From: an uncultured Oscillospiraceae bacterium
GTDB taxonomy: Bacteria > Bacillota > Clostridia > Oscillospirales > Oscillospiraceae
DNA length: 36,604 bases
Direction of reading: 5' to 3'
Assembly: GCA_947627745.1 (NCBI GenBank)
Contig: CANQXH010000014.1
Span: 1-36,604 of the forward strand
A program made the translations under genes and the position numbers. Below the pieces are notes generated by a model, which searched no databases, was not told where the DNA came from, and worked only from the letters and a program-made list of their open reading frames with translations. Shown in pieces: positions 24,635 to 33,129 of this stretch (position 1 is its first letter; every line of letters starts with the position of its first letter).

Positions 24635-26122
24635 TCACACCCGCAGATCGTACTTTTCCACATCCACCAGCACCGAGCCCACGGCGTCAAAGCTGATGGC
24701 GTTGGCCTCCTGGCGGGTGTAGATGGTGGCGCTGGCGGCCTGCTCCCCGTCGTTGACGAACAGCTCCAGGCTGAACCGGTCCAGGATCAGGCGCAGCTTG
24801 ATCTCCCCGTTCCGGGGGCGGACCTGGAGATACCGGGAATGGACGATGTCCGCGTTGCTGCCGCTGTTGGTCCGGTCGATCTTGATGATGCTGTCGGCGG
24901 GCTTGTAGCGGATGGTGGTGTCGTATTCCCCGTCCCGGGCCACATGGACCCGGAAGCAGGAGTAGGACCCGCTGCCTGCCGGGCGGACCGACACCGTCAG
25001 ATCCACCATCCGGCCCTGGAGACCGTGGAGGTGCATCTCGTTGTTGATAATCAGCACGTTCCGGTAGCTCACCGGATCCGCTCGGTACCGCTCCAGCTCC
25101 CGCACCGGGGTCTGAATCAGCCGGCCGTCCCGGATGCGCAGCTCCCGGGGCAGGCTCATCTGGCCGAACCAGCGGCAGTTGTAGGGCTTCCAGGAGGTGG
25201 TGTTCCAGTTCTGCATCCAGCCGATCATGATCTGCCGCCCGTCGGGGGCCCGGAGGGTCTGGGGGGCGTAGAAATCGATGCCGTAGTCCACCGCCTGGAC
25301 CGCCTCCCGGCGGAAGGCGTGGGTTTTGGGATCGTAGGAGCCAATGAGGCACATGGTGCAGTCTCCGGCGTGAAATTCCAGGCCGATGGGGCTCATATCC
25401 TGGGGACACGCCAGCAGAACCTGCTTGCCGTCCAGGGGGAAGAAGTCCGGGCACTCCCACATCCGGCCGTACTGGTTCCGGGAGGCATCTAGGGTGGCCG
25501 CCCGGCGCCAGGAGGTGCCGTCTTCGCTCTCAAAGAGCAGCACCGCGCCGCTGCCGTCCGGCGTCCGGTTCCCCACCACCATGCGGTAGGCGCCGTCGTC
25601 ATCCTTCCAGACCTTGGGGTCCCGGAAATCCACGGCGCTGCCGCCGGCGGGCAGGTCCGCTTCGGTGAGGACGGGATTGCCGGGCCATTTTTCGTAGTTC
25701 ACCCCGTCTCCCGCCGCCAAGCACTGGGTCTGGAGATTCTCCTTCCGACCGTCCGGGGAGAGGCGGCTGCGGACGCCGGTATATACCAGCATCTGCCGCC
25801 CGTCGGGCAGCTCCACAGCGCCGCCGGAGAAGCAGCCACCCTGATCGTAGTCGGTGTCCGGAGCCAGGGCCACGGGGAGCCGCTCCCAGCGGATCAGATC
25901 CTTGGATTTGACATGGCCCCAGTGCATGGGGCCCCACTCGTTGGAATAGGGGTGGTACTGGTAGAAAAGATGGTACTCCCCCTTGTAGAAGGAGAATCCG
26001 TTGGGATCGTTCATCCAGCCGATGGTGGGGGTGACGTGGAAGGCGGGGCGCTGCTCCGCCGGAATGAAGGGGGCGTAGCGGGCCTCAAAATCCCGGGCTT
26101 TTCGCAAAGTCTCGCTGGACAT
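24635..26122 (-). CDS. Glycoside hydrolase family 32 (beta-fructosidase/sucrose-6-phosphate hydrolase-like)
   Basis: 495 residues from ATG 26122 (AGGAGG at 7 nt); the track's longer start adds 44 unlikely residues. The catalytic signatures of GH32 are complete. WMNDPNG lies at 36-42 with the nucleophile Asp, FRDPKVW at ~165 has the stabilising Asp, and WECPD at ~222 has the acid/base Glu. A C-terminal beta-sandwich (IKLRLILDRFSLELFVNDGE) completes the family layout. There is no signal peptide, so it acts in the cytosol on imported fructo-oligosaccharides or sucrose, releasing fructose by retention. It is the last gene of the unit that begins with the transporter. A hairpin at 26149-26176 separates it from the binding-protein gene. 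Confidence 0.93.
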   Translation of the reverse strand: MSSETLRKARDFEARYAPFIPAEQRPAFHVTPTIGWMNDPNGFSFYKGEYHLFYQYHPYSNEWGPMHWGHVKSKDLIRWERLPVALAPDTDYDQGGCFSGGAVELPDGRQMLVYTGVRSRLSPDGRKENLQTQCLAAGDGVNYEKWPGNPVLTEADLPAGGSAVDFRDPKVWKDDDGAYRMVVGNRTPDGSGAVLLFESEDGTSWRRAATLDASRNQYGRMWECPDFFPLDGKQVLLACPQDMSPIGLEFHAGDCTMCLIGSYDPKTHAFRREAVQAVDYGIDFYAPQTLRAPDGRQIMIGWMQNWNTTSWKPYNCRWFGQMSLPRELRIRDGRLIQTPVRELERYRADPVSYRNVLIINNEMHLHGLQGRMVDLTVSVRPAGSGSYSCFRVHVARDGEYDTTIRYKPADSIIKIDRTNSGSNADIVHSRYLQVRPRNGEIKLRLILDRFSLELFVNDGEQAASATIYTRQEANAISFDAVGSVLVDVEKYDLRV

Positions 26123-26148
26123 ATAAAAACCTCCTGGAGAAAAGAGTT

Positions 26149-26176
26149 CCGCCGGACCGGTGCCCCGGCCCAGCGG
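26149..26176 (-). other. Intergenic hairpin between binding-protein and GH32 genes
   Basis: On the minus strand CCGCTGGGCCGG and CCGGTCCGGCGG pair with few mismatches. No long T-run follows, so partial termination or mRNA protection of the binding-protein message is more likely than full stop. This position is typical for balancing abundant binding protein against downstream genes. Confidence 0.5.
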
Positions 26177-26216
26177 AGGGTTTAGAGGAAGGGAGAAAAC
26201 CCTGAAAAAAGTCGAA

Positions 26217-27875
26217 TCAGCCCTTCTGCGCTTCCAGATAACGGGTGTAGGCATCCTGGTAGACGGTCAGCAGCTTGTCCATACCGCAGCTGTCCCGCAG
26301 CATGGTCAGATATTCGTTCCACTCCTCATCAGTGGGGCCGCCGTTCTTGATCCAGGTGCCCTCCTTCTCGGAGACCTGGCTGGCAAAGTCGGGGCGGTAG
26401 CGGCTGATGATCTCCAGCTCGTCCTCGGTGAAGGTGACGTCGTTGGGGTAGGCGGCGGTGTCGTCCACATAGGGCATCCAGTATTCCATCAGGTCCTCCA
26501 GCCGTTCCACGGCCCGGTCCTCCAGATAGAACACGTTGTTGTAGTACTCCGGCAGGATCAGACGGGGGCCGTAGACCTCGTACTCGGCCTTCAGGTCACC
26601 GGAGCTCTTGCCGTACTTGGCCTGGGCCTCGTCCTCGGTGATGACCTGCCAGACGCCGTTCTCGTCCTTTTCGGACCAGTACACGCCGATGGGGGCGTAC
26701 TGGAGCTGCATGACGATCTCGCCGTCGTACCACTGGTCAAAGTACTTGCACAGCAGCTCGGGGTTGCCGCAGGCTCTGGTGATGTTCAGGTTGCCGGAGG
26801 TGACGGGGGGCGCGGCCCGGAGGTTGACAGTGTGGGTGCCCTCATACTTGGTGCCCACGGGGCCGTCCAGCGGGGGCAGGAACACGAAGTCGTCCGCCAG
26901 GTCGCCGGCGATCTGGTCGATGTACCACCAGGTGGTGACGCCGGCCCGGCCCTGGGAGACCTTGGAGATCAGCTGGCTGTCGGACTGGGAGAACATCTCC
27001 AGGTCCATCAGGCCCTCGGCGAACCAGTCGTGGAAGTAGGTGATGGCGTCCCGGTAGCGGTCGCTGGCGCAGACGAACTCCACGGAGCCGTCGTCATGGG
27101 CGATCAGGTCGAAGCACACGTCGGAGGTGAAGTTGGTGAAGCCGAAGCCGGCGTAGAAGATCTCCTGGCCCCAGCACCACTGGTCAAAGCCGGTGGACAT
27201 GGGGATAGTGGAGCCGGGGGCGTTGCCGTACCGAGTGGCCATGTCGTTTTCCTTGAAGGCAACCAATGCGTCATGGAGCTCGGTCAGGTTGGTGGGGACG
27301 GGCAGGCCCAGCTCATCCAGCCAGGTCTTGTTGATCATGGAGAACTCGGGGATGGAGTAGATGCTCAGATCCTCCTCCGCGCCAATGGCGGCGGTGCCCA
27401 TCAGCTCGCCGGAGGGCAGGCCGTAGATCTTGCCGTCGGCCATGGTGATGGCGGCCTTGATCTCGGGATGGTCCTCCAGGATCTTGCTCAGGTTGGGCAT
27501 GATCTCCGGGGTAATGTAGGGGGTCAGGTCGATGAAGGTGCCGTCGGAGCCGTACTCATTGATGTCGTTGGCGTTGAAGCCCACGGCGATGAAGGCGTCG
27601 GGGAGCTGGTCGCCGCCGATCATGACGCCCACCTTCTCGCCCAGGGAGTCGCTCATCAGGTCCCATTCGATCTCGACGCCCACGTTTTCCGCCAGCTGTT
27701 CCAGAACGGGGTTGCCGTCGTTGCCCCGGCTCAGGCTGCCCATGCCGCCGGTAATCAGAAATTCGGTCTGGTCGGCGTCCTTCTCTTTGCCGCCGGTGGG
27801 GCCGCAGGCGGTCAGGCAGCTCAGCAGCATGGCCGCGCAGAGGGCCAGGCTCAGCAGTTTCACGAGTTTTTTCAT
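26217..27875 (-). CDS. Sugar ABC transporter substrate-binding lipoprotein
   Basis: 552 residues. The signal peptide with lipobox LTAC places a lipid-modified Cys at 24, so the protein sits on the outer face of the membrane. The body matches the large LplA/extracellular solute-binding family 1 type (DGKIYGLPSGELMGTAAIGA; WLDELGLPVPTNLTELHDAL). Large members of this type bind oligosaccharides. Co-transcription with two permeases upstream and GH32 downstream points to a fructo-oligosaccharide ligand (inference). AAAGGAGAAAGAAAC precedes the ATG. Confidence 0.93.
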   Translation of the reverse strand: MKKLVKLLSLALCAAMLLSCLTACGPTGGKEKDADQTEFLITGGMGSLSRGNDGNPVLEQLAENVGVEIEWDLMSDSLGEKVGVMIGGDQLPDAFIAVGFNANDINEYGSDGTFIDLTPYITPEIMPNLSKILEDHPEIKAAITMADGKIYGLPSGELMGTAAIGAEEDLSIYSIPEFSMINKTWLDELGLPVPTNLTELHDALVAFKENDMATRYGNAPGSTIPMSTGFDQWCWGQEIFYAGFGFTNFTSDVCFDLIAHDDGSVEFVCASDRYRDAITYFHDWFAEGLMDLEMFSQSDSQLISKVSQGRAGVTTWWYIDQIAGDLADDFVFLPPLDGPVGTKYEGTHTVNLRAAPPVTSGNLNITRACGNPELLCKYFDQWYDGEIVMQLQYAPIGVYWSEKDENGVWQVITEDEAQAKYGKSSGDLKAEYEVYGPRLILPEYYNNVFYLEDRAVERLEDLMEYWMPYVDDTAAYPNDVTFTEDELEIISRYRPDFASQVSEKEGTWIKNGGPTDEEWNEYLTMLRDSCGMDKLLTVYQDAYTRYLEAQKG

Positions 27876-27914
27876 GATGTTTCTTTCTCCTTTAATAATA
27901 GATTGCGGATCCGG

Positions 27915-28805
27915 TCAGCCCTTCACGGCGCCGGACATAAAGCCCTGCTCGAAGTATTTCTGGACGAAGGGGTAGATGGCCAGCATGGGGGCCGCCGCCA
28001 CGATCATGGAGGCGTACTTCACCAGCTCGCCGATCCGGTTGGCCTCGGCGTAGCTCATGCCGCTGGTCATTTTGGACAGGGCCTCGGTGGAAATGACGAT
28101 GCCCCGCATCACCAGGGGGAAGGGGTACTGGGCCTCGTTGAGGTAGATCAGGGCGGTGAACCAGTCGTTCCAGAAGGCTACCATGGAGAACACCACGATC
28201 ACCGCCATAATGGACCGGCTCAGGGGCACGATCACCCGGAGGAAGACGGTAAAATCGTCGGCGCCGTCGATCTGAGCGGCCTCCACCAGCTCATGGGGCA
28301 CGTTGTTTTCAAAGAAGTTCCGGACGATGATCACGTTGCCCATGCCCACGCCGCCGGGGAGAAACAGAGCCCACATATTGCCCAGCAGGCCGGTATTTTT
28401 GGCAACCAGGTAGGTGGGAATCAGGCCGCCGCCAAAGTACATGGTGATGATGAAGAAAATGCTGATCCACTTCCGGCCGGGCAGGTCCTTCCGGCTCAGG
28501 GGGTAGGCGGTGATGTACACCGTCACCAGGGAGTAGATGGTGCCCACCACCGTGTAGAGTACGGAGTTGAAGAAGCCCCGGAGCAGGTCGCTGTTCTGGA
28601 ACACCCGCACATAGCCCTCCACGGTGAACTGGCTGGGCAGCAGGAAGGTCTTCCCGGCGTACACGTCGTAGGGGTCGGACACGGAGGCCACCAGCACATA
28701 GTACAGCGGGTAGGCGATGATGAGCATGATCACGGTGCAAAGCACCACCAGGACGATATCGCTGGCCCGGTCGGACAGGCCCACGCTCTTTTTATCCTTT
28801 TTCAT
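27915..28805 (-). CDS. Carbohydrate ABC transporter permease (LplC/YtcP-like)
   Basis: 296 residues with six predicted helices. The EAA-type coupling loop reads ELVEAAQIDGADDFTVFLRV at ~155-175, followed by IVPLSRSIMAVIVVFSMVAF. The start MKKDKKSVGLSDRASDIVLV is cytosolic. It pairs with the LplB-like permease 15 bp upstream to form the channel. No ATPase gene is present in the window; a shared MsmX/UgpC-type ATPase elsewhere probably drives it, as I recall for many Bacillota. Confidence 0.93.
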   Translation of the reverse strand: MKKDKKSVGLSDRASDIVLVVLCTVIMLIIAYPLYYVLVASVSDPYDVYAGKTFLLPSQFTVEGYVRVFQNSDLLRGFFNSVLYTVVGTIYSLVTVYITAYPLSRKDLPGRKWISIFFIITMYFGGGLIPTYLVAKNTGLLGNMWALFLPGGVGMGNVIIVRNFFENNVPHELVEAAQIDGADDFTVFLRVIVPLSRSIMAVIVVFSMVAFWNDWFTALIYLNEAQYPFPLVMRGIVISTEALSKMTSGMSYAEANRIGELVKYASMIVAAAPMLAIYPFVQKYFEQGFMSGAVKG

Positions 28806-28820
28806 AGATCCGCCGCCTCC

Positions 28821-29768
28821 TTACACAAAGCTGACGTCCGCCGTCTTCTTGGCGATCTGGTTGACGATGATCAGCAGAATGATGTTGATCACGGTGTTGA
28901 ACAGACCAATGGCGGTGGAGTAGCTGTAAGCGTGGTCCAGAATGCCCTGTTCATAGACGTACACCGCGATCACGTCGCTGGTGGCCTTGTTCAGGTCGGT
29001 CTGGAGCAGGAAGACCTTCTCGAAGCCCACGCTCATGATGCCGCTGGCGCTCATGATTAGCTGGAGGATGATCATGGGGGTCAGCTCCGGGATGTCGATG
29101 TTCAGGATCCGCTGGAACATGGAGGCGCCGTCGATCTTGGCGGCCTCGTAGAGGGCCGGATCCACCGCTGAAAGGGTCGCAAGGTAAATGATGGTGCCCC
29201 AGCCGGCGTCCTGCCAAATGCCGGAGGCGATGTAGATGGTGCGGAAGGCCTCGGGGACGGTCATGAAGTCGATCTGCTGGCCGATCAGCAGGTTAATGAG
29301 GCCGCCGTAGGGGCTCAGAAAGATCCGGATCATACCGCAGACCACCATGATGGAGATGAAGTGGGGCGCGTAGAGCACGGTCTGCACTACCCGCTTATAC
29401 TTTTTGAACCGCAGCTGGTTGATGGCCAGGGACAGCAGGATCGGTACCGGGAAGCTCCAAAGCAGGCCGAACAGGCTGAGCTTGACGGTGTTGACGATCA
29501 TGCGCTTGAAATTGGGGGCGGTGAAGAACCGCTCGAACCAATCCCAGCCCACCCATTCGCTGCCGAAGAAGCTCCGGCTGGGCTTGTAGTCCCGGAAGGC
29601 GATCTGGATGCCGTACATGGGGACGTACTTATAAATGATCGTAATGACCACGGGGATCAGCAGCAGGGCGTAGAGCTGCCAGCTCTCCAGGATCCGACGG
29701 CCCAGGGTCTTGCCGTGGGGCTTGAGGGCTGTTTTCTTCGCGCCCGCTTGCGCGGATGTTTTTTGCAC
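28821..29768 (-). CDS. Carbohydrate ABC transporter permease (LplB/YteP-like)
   Basis: 315 residues with six helices after a basic N-terminal tail of ~25 residues. Typical stretches include WQLYALLLIPVVITIIYKYV, YGIQIAFRDYKPSRSFFGSE and the EAA loop LYEAAKIDGASMFQRILNID. It is the first gene of the operon. AAGGAGGGAAAACC precedes the start. Transcription should begin near 29887, directly over the ATCGTTTCA operator. Confidence 0.93.
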   Translation of the reverse strand: MQKTSAQAGAKKTALKPHGKTLGRRILESWQLYALLLIPVVITIIYKYVPMYGIQIAFRDYKPSRSFFGSEWVGWDWFERFFTAPNFKRMIVNTVKLSLFGLLWSFPVPILLSLAINQLRFKKYKRVVQTVLYAPHFISIMVVCGMIRIFLSPYGGLINLLIGQQIDFMTVPEAFRTIYIASGIWQDAGWGTIIYLATLSAVDPALYEAAKIDGASMFQRILNIDIPELTPMIILQLIMSASGIMSVGFEKVFLLQTDLNKATSDVIAVYVYEQGILDHAYSYSTAIGLFNTVINIILLIIVNQIAKKTADVSFV

Positions 29769-29863
29769 GCTGGTTTTCCCTCCTTAAATAACGTTTTCGG
29801 AAGAGTGGTTGCCTGGGCGCCGCCTCCGGCCGGGTCACCGGCCTGTGCCGCAAGGTCGACGCG

Positions 29864-29887
29864 TGGTGAAACGATATTTTATGAACA
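29864..29887. promoter_or_regulatory. Regulon operator, transporter promoter copy
   Basis: GGTGAAACGATATTTTATGA and its flanks match, except for one extra T, a 25-bp stretch at 34791-34815 in front of the surface lipoprotein. It lies just downstream of the minus-strand -10, where a repressor would block initiation. Confidence 0.75.
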
Positions 29888-29892
29888 GCTAC

Positions 29893-29922
29893 AATGTACC
29901 ACAGAAAACGGGGAATTGTCAA
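29893..29922 (-). promoter_or_regulatory. Promoter of the sugar transporter operon
   Basis: On the minus strand TTGACA (29922-29917), an 18-bp spacer and TACATT (29898-29893). The -10 is weak, suiting a regulated promoter. The 29769-30115 gap also contains AT-rich sequence and the lacI promoter. Confidence 0.6.
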
Positions 29923-30021
29923 TACGATAGTTGCAGATTTTTGCTATATTTTTTCATTTTATTTGAAATATACAAATTTAAACCCTATTTTTTGTATAGT
30001 TTGAACCTATGTTTTTCAGAA

Positions 30022-30034
30022 ATCGTTTCATGAA
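30022..30034. promoter_or_regulatory. Regulon operator, lacI-proximal copy
   Basis: ATCGTTTCATGAA shares the ATCGTTTCA core with the sites at 29864, 34654 and 34791. It sits 15 bp upstream of the lacI -35 and could serve autoregulation or looping with the 29864 site. Confidence 0.6.
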
Positions 30035-30048
30035 TTTTTATTTGGCCC

Positions 30049-30077
30049 TTTACAAACGCCGTGAAATCTGTTATACT
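30049..30077 (+). promoter_or_regulatory. Promoter of the lacI-type gene
   Basis: TTTACA (30049-30054), a 17-bp spacer and TATACT (30072-30077). Confidence 0.8.
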
Positions 30078-30085
30078 GACTCCAA

Positions 30086-30095
30086 TGAAATTTCA
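30086..30095. promoter_or_regulatory. TGAAATTTCA palindrome behind the lacI promoter
   Basis: A perfect 10-bp palindrome at the expected transcription start, sharing the GAAA/TTTC halves of LacI-family operators. A second, autoregulatory operator is plausible. Confidence 0.5.
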
Positions 30096-30115
30096 CAGAA
30101 CAAGGAGGAATCCCT

Positions 30116-31093
30116 ATGCCCAAACCTACCATGAAGGACGTGGCCCGGGAGGCGGGGGTGGCCCTGGGGACCGTATCCAAGGTCGTCAACGGCATTCCCG
30201 TGGGCGAGGAGTACCGCGTCCGGGTGGAGGAGGCCATCGAACGGCTCAACTACCGCATCAACAGCTACGCCAAGGGCCTGCGAAGCAGCAAGACCTATCT
30301 CATCGCGGTGATGGTGCCCAATCTCATCAGCCCCTTTTTCGCCAAGCTGGTCAACTGCATCAACCGCTCCCTGGCCGCTCGGAAATACCGGATGCTGCTC
30401 TTTGCCACGGACTATGACAACGAGCAGGAGCAGGAATATGTGTACCTGGCGGAGCAGCAGAAGGTGGACGGCATCATCTGCCTGTCCTACAATCCGAACC
30501 TGATCCTCCCGGCGGGGGTGCCCCTGGTGTCCATCGACCGATATTTCAGTACCAACGTCCCCTGCGTCTCCAGCGACAACTACGGCGGCGGCCGCCTGGC
30601 GGCGGAGAAGCTGGTGGAAAACGGGTGCCGGAATCTGGCCTTCCTGCGGATCGGCTCCAAGCTGGTCAACGAGCCCAACAAGCGGAAGGATGGCTTCGTC
30701 AGCGCCTGCGAGGCCCTGGGCGTGCCCTACACCCTGAAGATCATTGACGACGGCACCCCCTATTCTGCCTTTGAGGACTTCCTGCGGGAGCACCTCCACG
30801 ACGGGAAGCTGGATTTCGACGGCATTTTCTGCGTCACGGACTCCCTGGCCCATCAAATTTTAAACACCCTTCGGGACATGGAGCTGCGGGTGCCGGAGGA
30901 CGTGCAGGTCATCGGCTTCGATGGGGTCCGCCGCTTTGGGGACATGGAGCTGTACTGCTCCACCATCGTCCAGCCGGTGGAGGACATCGCCGCCACCTGT
31001 GTGGATATGGTGACGGAGAAGGACCTGGACAAGGCACCGTCGCTGGTGTGCCTGCCGGTGACCTACGCCCAGGGCGGAACGACAAAGGGGTGA
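30116..31093 (+). CDS. LacI-family transcriptional regulator of the fructan locus
   Basis: 325 residues. The N-terminal HTH and hinge read MKDVAREAGVALGTVSKVVN at ~5-24 and INSYAKGLRSSKTYLIAVMV around 50-68. The periplasmic-binding-like sensor domain follows, with VDGIICLSYNP, VSSDNYGGGRLAAEKLVENG and ENVQVIGFDG-type (DVQVIGFDGVRRFGD) segments. AAGGAGG precedes the start. It is divergent from the transporter operon, and ATCGTTTCA-type sites flank both promoters, so it most likely represses transporter and surface-lipoprotein genes until a fructoside is bound. The ligand is inferred from neighbours only. Confidence 0.92.
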   Translation: MPKPTMKDVAREAGVALGTVSKVVNGIPVGEEYRVRVEEAIERLNYRINSYAKGLRSSKTYLIAVMVPNLISPFFAKLVNCINRSLAARKYRMLLFATDYDNEQEQEYVYLAEQQKVDGIICLSYNPNLILPAGVPLVSIDRYFSTNVPCVSSDNYGGGRLAAEKLVENGCRNLAFLRIGSKLVNEPNKRKDGFVSACEALGVPYTLKIIDDGTPYSAFEDFLREHLHDGKLDFDGIFCVTDSLAHQILNTLRDMELRVPEDVQVIGFDGVRRFGDMELYCSTIVQPVEDIAATCVDMVTEKDLDKAPSLVCLPVTYAQGGTTKG

Positions 31094-31097
31094 GATA

Positions 31098-31790
31098 ATG
31101 GCAAGCGAATATTTAAAGTGGAAGTTCCGGGACGTCCAGCCCGATCCCCCTCCAAGGGAGCTGTCGAAAAAGGAGAAAATCCTGAATTTTCTGGACTACT
31201 ATAAATGGTGGCTGGTGGCGGGCGCCGTGGGCCTGGTGCTGCTGGGAAACCTGATCTGGACCATGCTGGGCATTGGGAAGGTCCGGCCGGACTATATTTT
31301 CGCCTACGTCACGGACAATAAATTCTCCGAGGAACAGGAGGCAGCGTTGGAGACGGCCCTGGCCACCCTGGGGGAGGACGTGAACGGGGACGGCCAGGTG
31401 GTGGTGGAGCTCCGGCAGTACGCCCGGAATGTGGAGGGCGACCCGGAGACCGCCATGTACTTCCAGTACGCCGACAGCATCACCCTGGCCGCCGACATTG
31501 ACATGGGGGAGAGCTTTTTCTACCTGTCTGACGATCCGGAGTTCCTCCAGCAGGCCTACCAGCTCTATTCCTTCCCCGACGGCACGCCTCCGGGGGAGGA
31601 CGATTACGATATCTCCGGCAAGGTCTTCCGCTGGGCGGACTGTCCGGCTCTGGCCGGGCTGGAGGTGGACCAGGAGGCCATGGAGAATGTCTATATTGGC
31701 CGCCGGGTCTTCTATAAAGAGGACCAGATCAAAAAGCTGGGCCCCAGCGAGGCCCTGTGGGCCATTATTTTGGAGGGGGCGGAATCATGA
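31098..31790 (+). CDS. Single-pass membrane protein, function unknown
   Basis: 230 residues. A cytosolic N-terminus (SEYLKWKFRDVQPDPPPREL) is followed by one helix, WWLVAGAVGLVLLGNLIWTM, at ~37-56. An acidic outer domain follows (YVTDNKFSEEQEAALETALA; LGEDVNGDGQVVVELRQYAR). I do not recognise the family. Segments such as DVNGDGQVVVEL resemble outer domains of other Clostridia envelope proteins that follow DUF624 genes. It starts 4 bp behind lacI and overlaps the next gene by ATGA, so it belongs to the lacI operon. Confidence 0.75.
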   Translation: MASEYLKWKFRDVQPDPPPRELSKKEKILNFLDYYKWWLVAGAVGLVLLGNLIWTMLGIGKVRPDYIFAYVTDNKFSEEQEAALETALATLGEDVNGDGQVVVELRQYARNVEGDPETAMYFQYADSITLAADIDMGESFFYLSDDPEFLQQAYQLYSFPDGTPPGEDDYDISGKVFRWADCPALAGLEVDQEAMENVYIGRRVFYKEDQIKKLGPSEALWAIILEGAES

Positions 31791-32350
31791 AACGATTGAT
31801 CGCGATCCTGGCGCTGCTGTGCCTGCTCCTCACCGGCTGCTCCGGCCCGGCCCGGGACCCCAGCTGGGAGGAGGACTGGGTGGGCCTGGGAAACGTCCTG
31901 GCGGTGGACACCCCGGCGGACTTCACCCTGCGGGACAATCAGGACGCCCTGAGCCCAAACGGGATCTACTATGTCTCCTGGTCCTCCGGAGAGGGGCAGA
32001 CCATTGAAAACGACGAGGGGGAGGAAGCGACCCTCTACCCGGTGCAGGTCTTTTTGCTGCTGGAGTCCAATTCCAATCCCCAGGGGGAGATCGACGCCTG
32101 GAAGGCATTGGAATCCGAAAACTATACCATCGGCGAGGAGGAGACGATCTCCGCCGCCGGGTTGGAATTTACGGTCCTGCCCCTGCTCTCCGCCGGGGAG
32201 GACAATCCTTTCCGCCAGGGGACCACGGCCTTTGCCATCCAGGGGAACTGGTGCCTCTGCCTGGAGATCCTGGCCAGCGACACGGCGGATACCCGGCAGA
32301 TCCTCACCGAATTTTTGGACGCCCTGCATTTAGGAGAGGGGGCGCAATAG
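31787..32350 (+). CDS. Small lipoprotein, function unknown
   Basis: 187 residues from ATG 31787; the track start lies inside the preceding gene. The signal peptide with lipobox LLTGC gives a lipidated Cys at 18. The mature part has an acidic, beta-rich look (LRDNQDALSPNGIYYVSWSS; PVQVFLLLESNSNPQGEIDA). I do not recognise a family. Stop-start overlap with 31098 and tight spacing to the DUF624 gene suggest an envelope complex of four proteins. Confidence 0.75.
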   Translation: MKRLIAILALLCLLLTGCSGPARDPSWEEDWVGLGNVLAVDTPADFTLRDNQDALSPNGIYYVSWSSGEGQTIENDEGEEATLYPVQVFLLLESNSNPQGEIDAWKALESENYTIGEEETISAAGLEFTVLPLLSAGEDNPFRQGTTAFAIQGNWCLCLEILASDTADTRQILTEFLDALHLGEGAQ

Positions 32351-32352
32351 CC

Positions 32353-33129
32353 GTGGCCCTGTTTTTCCCCGACACTGATGAGGAGGAGCGCGGCCCCTAC
32401 CGGGCGGTGGGCTTTGCCCGGTATCGGGAGGTGCTGGAGGGCAGCTTTAAGGAATTCTTCCTGGTGAGCTTCCTGGCCCTGATCTCCCTGCTCCCCTTTG
32501 CCGCCGGCATGACCTATGCCGTTCTCTCCGCCAGCGCCCTGGTGATGATCCCGGTTTCCCTGGCGGGGGGCGCCCTCTCCGGGCCCTTCCTGGCCTGCAT
32601 GTATGACCTGATCCTCCGCCGCCTGCGGGACGATCTGGACGACTGGTGGCTCTGCTGGAAAAAATCTATACGCCAAAATTGGAAGGCCGCCCTGCTGCCC
32701 GGGGCGGCGCAGGGGCTGTTTCTGGGGGTGCTGATCTTCAGCGGCGCCATGCTGCTGCTCTGGGCGGAGGGGACGGTGTCCCTGGGCACCCTGGGCCTGC
32801 TGCTGATGGCGGCGCTGCTGGGGACCATGATCCTCTCGGTCTGGTGGCCCCAGGTGGTGCTGTTCGACCAAAAGCCCGGCATCCAGCTGAAAAACTGCCT
32901 GCTGTTTCTGGTGCTGCACCTGTGGCGGAGCCTGGGCGCTGCGGCGGTGCAGGTGGTATTCTGGCTGCTGATGTTCCTGCTGTTGCCCTGGTCGGGGCTG
33001 GTGGTGCCCTTTTTGGGGGTGTGGTACATCCTGTTTTTGGCGTTGTTCATCCTCTACCGGCCCCTGGATCAGGCGTTTCGGATCGAGGAGCAGTTTGACG
33101 CCTTACAGGCGAAAAAGGAGGAATCCTGA
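32353..33129 (+). CDS. DUF624/YesL-like membrane protein
   Basis: 258 residues from GTG 32353, 2 nt behind the lipoprotein stop; AGGAGAGGGGG lies upstream. The track start is within the lipoprotein gene. It has five hydrophobic helices (EFFLVSFLALISLLPFAAGM; LLPGAAQGLFLGVLIFSGAM; AALLGTMILSVWWPQVVLFD; AAVQVVFWLLMFLLLPWSGL; FLGVWYILFLALFILY). The inner segment RLRDDLDDWWLCWKKSIRQN fits DUF624 (YesL), a family regularly found with LplABC-type sugar transporters. Its function is not known; a role in transporter assembly is supposed. Confidence 0.75.
   Translation: MALFFPDTDEEERGPYRAVGFARYREVLEGSFKEFFLVSFLALISLLPFAAGMTYAVLSASALVMIPVSLAGGALSGPFLACMYDLILRRLRDDLDDWWLCWKKSIRQNWKAALLPGAAQGLFLGVLIFSGAMLLLWAEGTVSLGTLGLLLMAALLGTMILSVWWPQVVLFDQKPGIQLKNCLLFLVLHLWRSLGAAAVQVVFWLLMFLLLPWSGLVVPFLGVWYILFLALFILYRPLDQAFRIEEQFDALQAKKEES

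Noticed and set aside
26160-29060. 966-residue plus-strand ORF
   Set aside because: Antisense shadow of the binding-protein and permease genes, which have clear family motifs and ribosome sites; its His/Gly/Val-rich product is typical of a reverse-frame artefact in GC-rich DNA.
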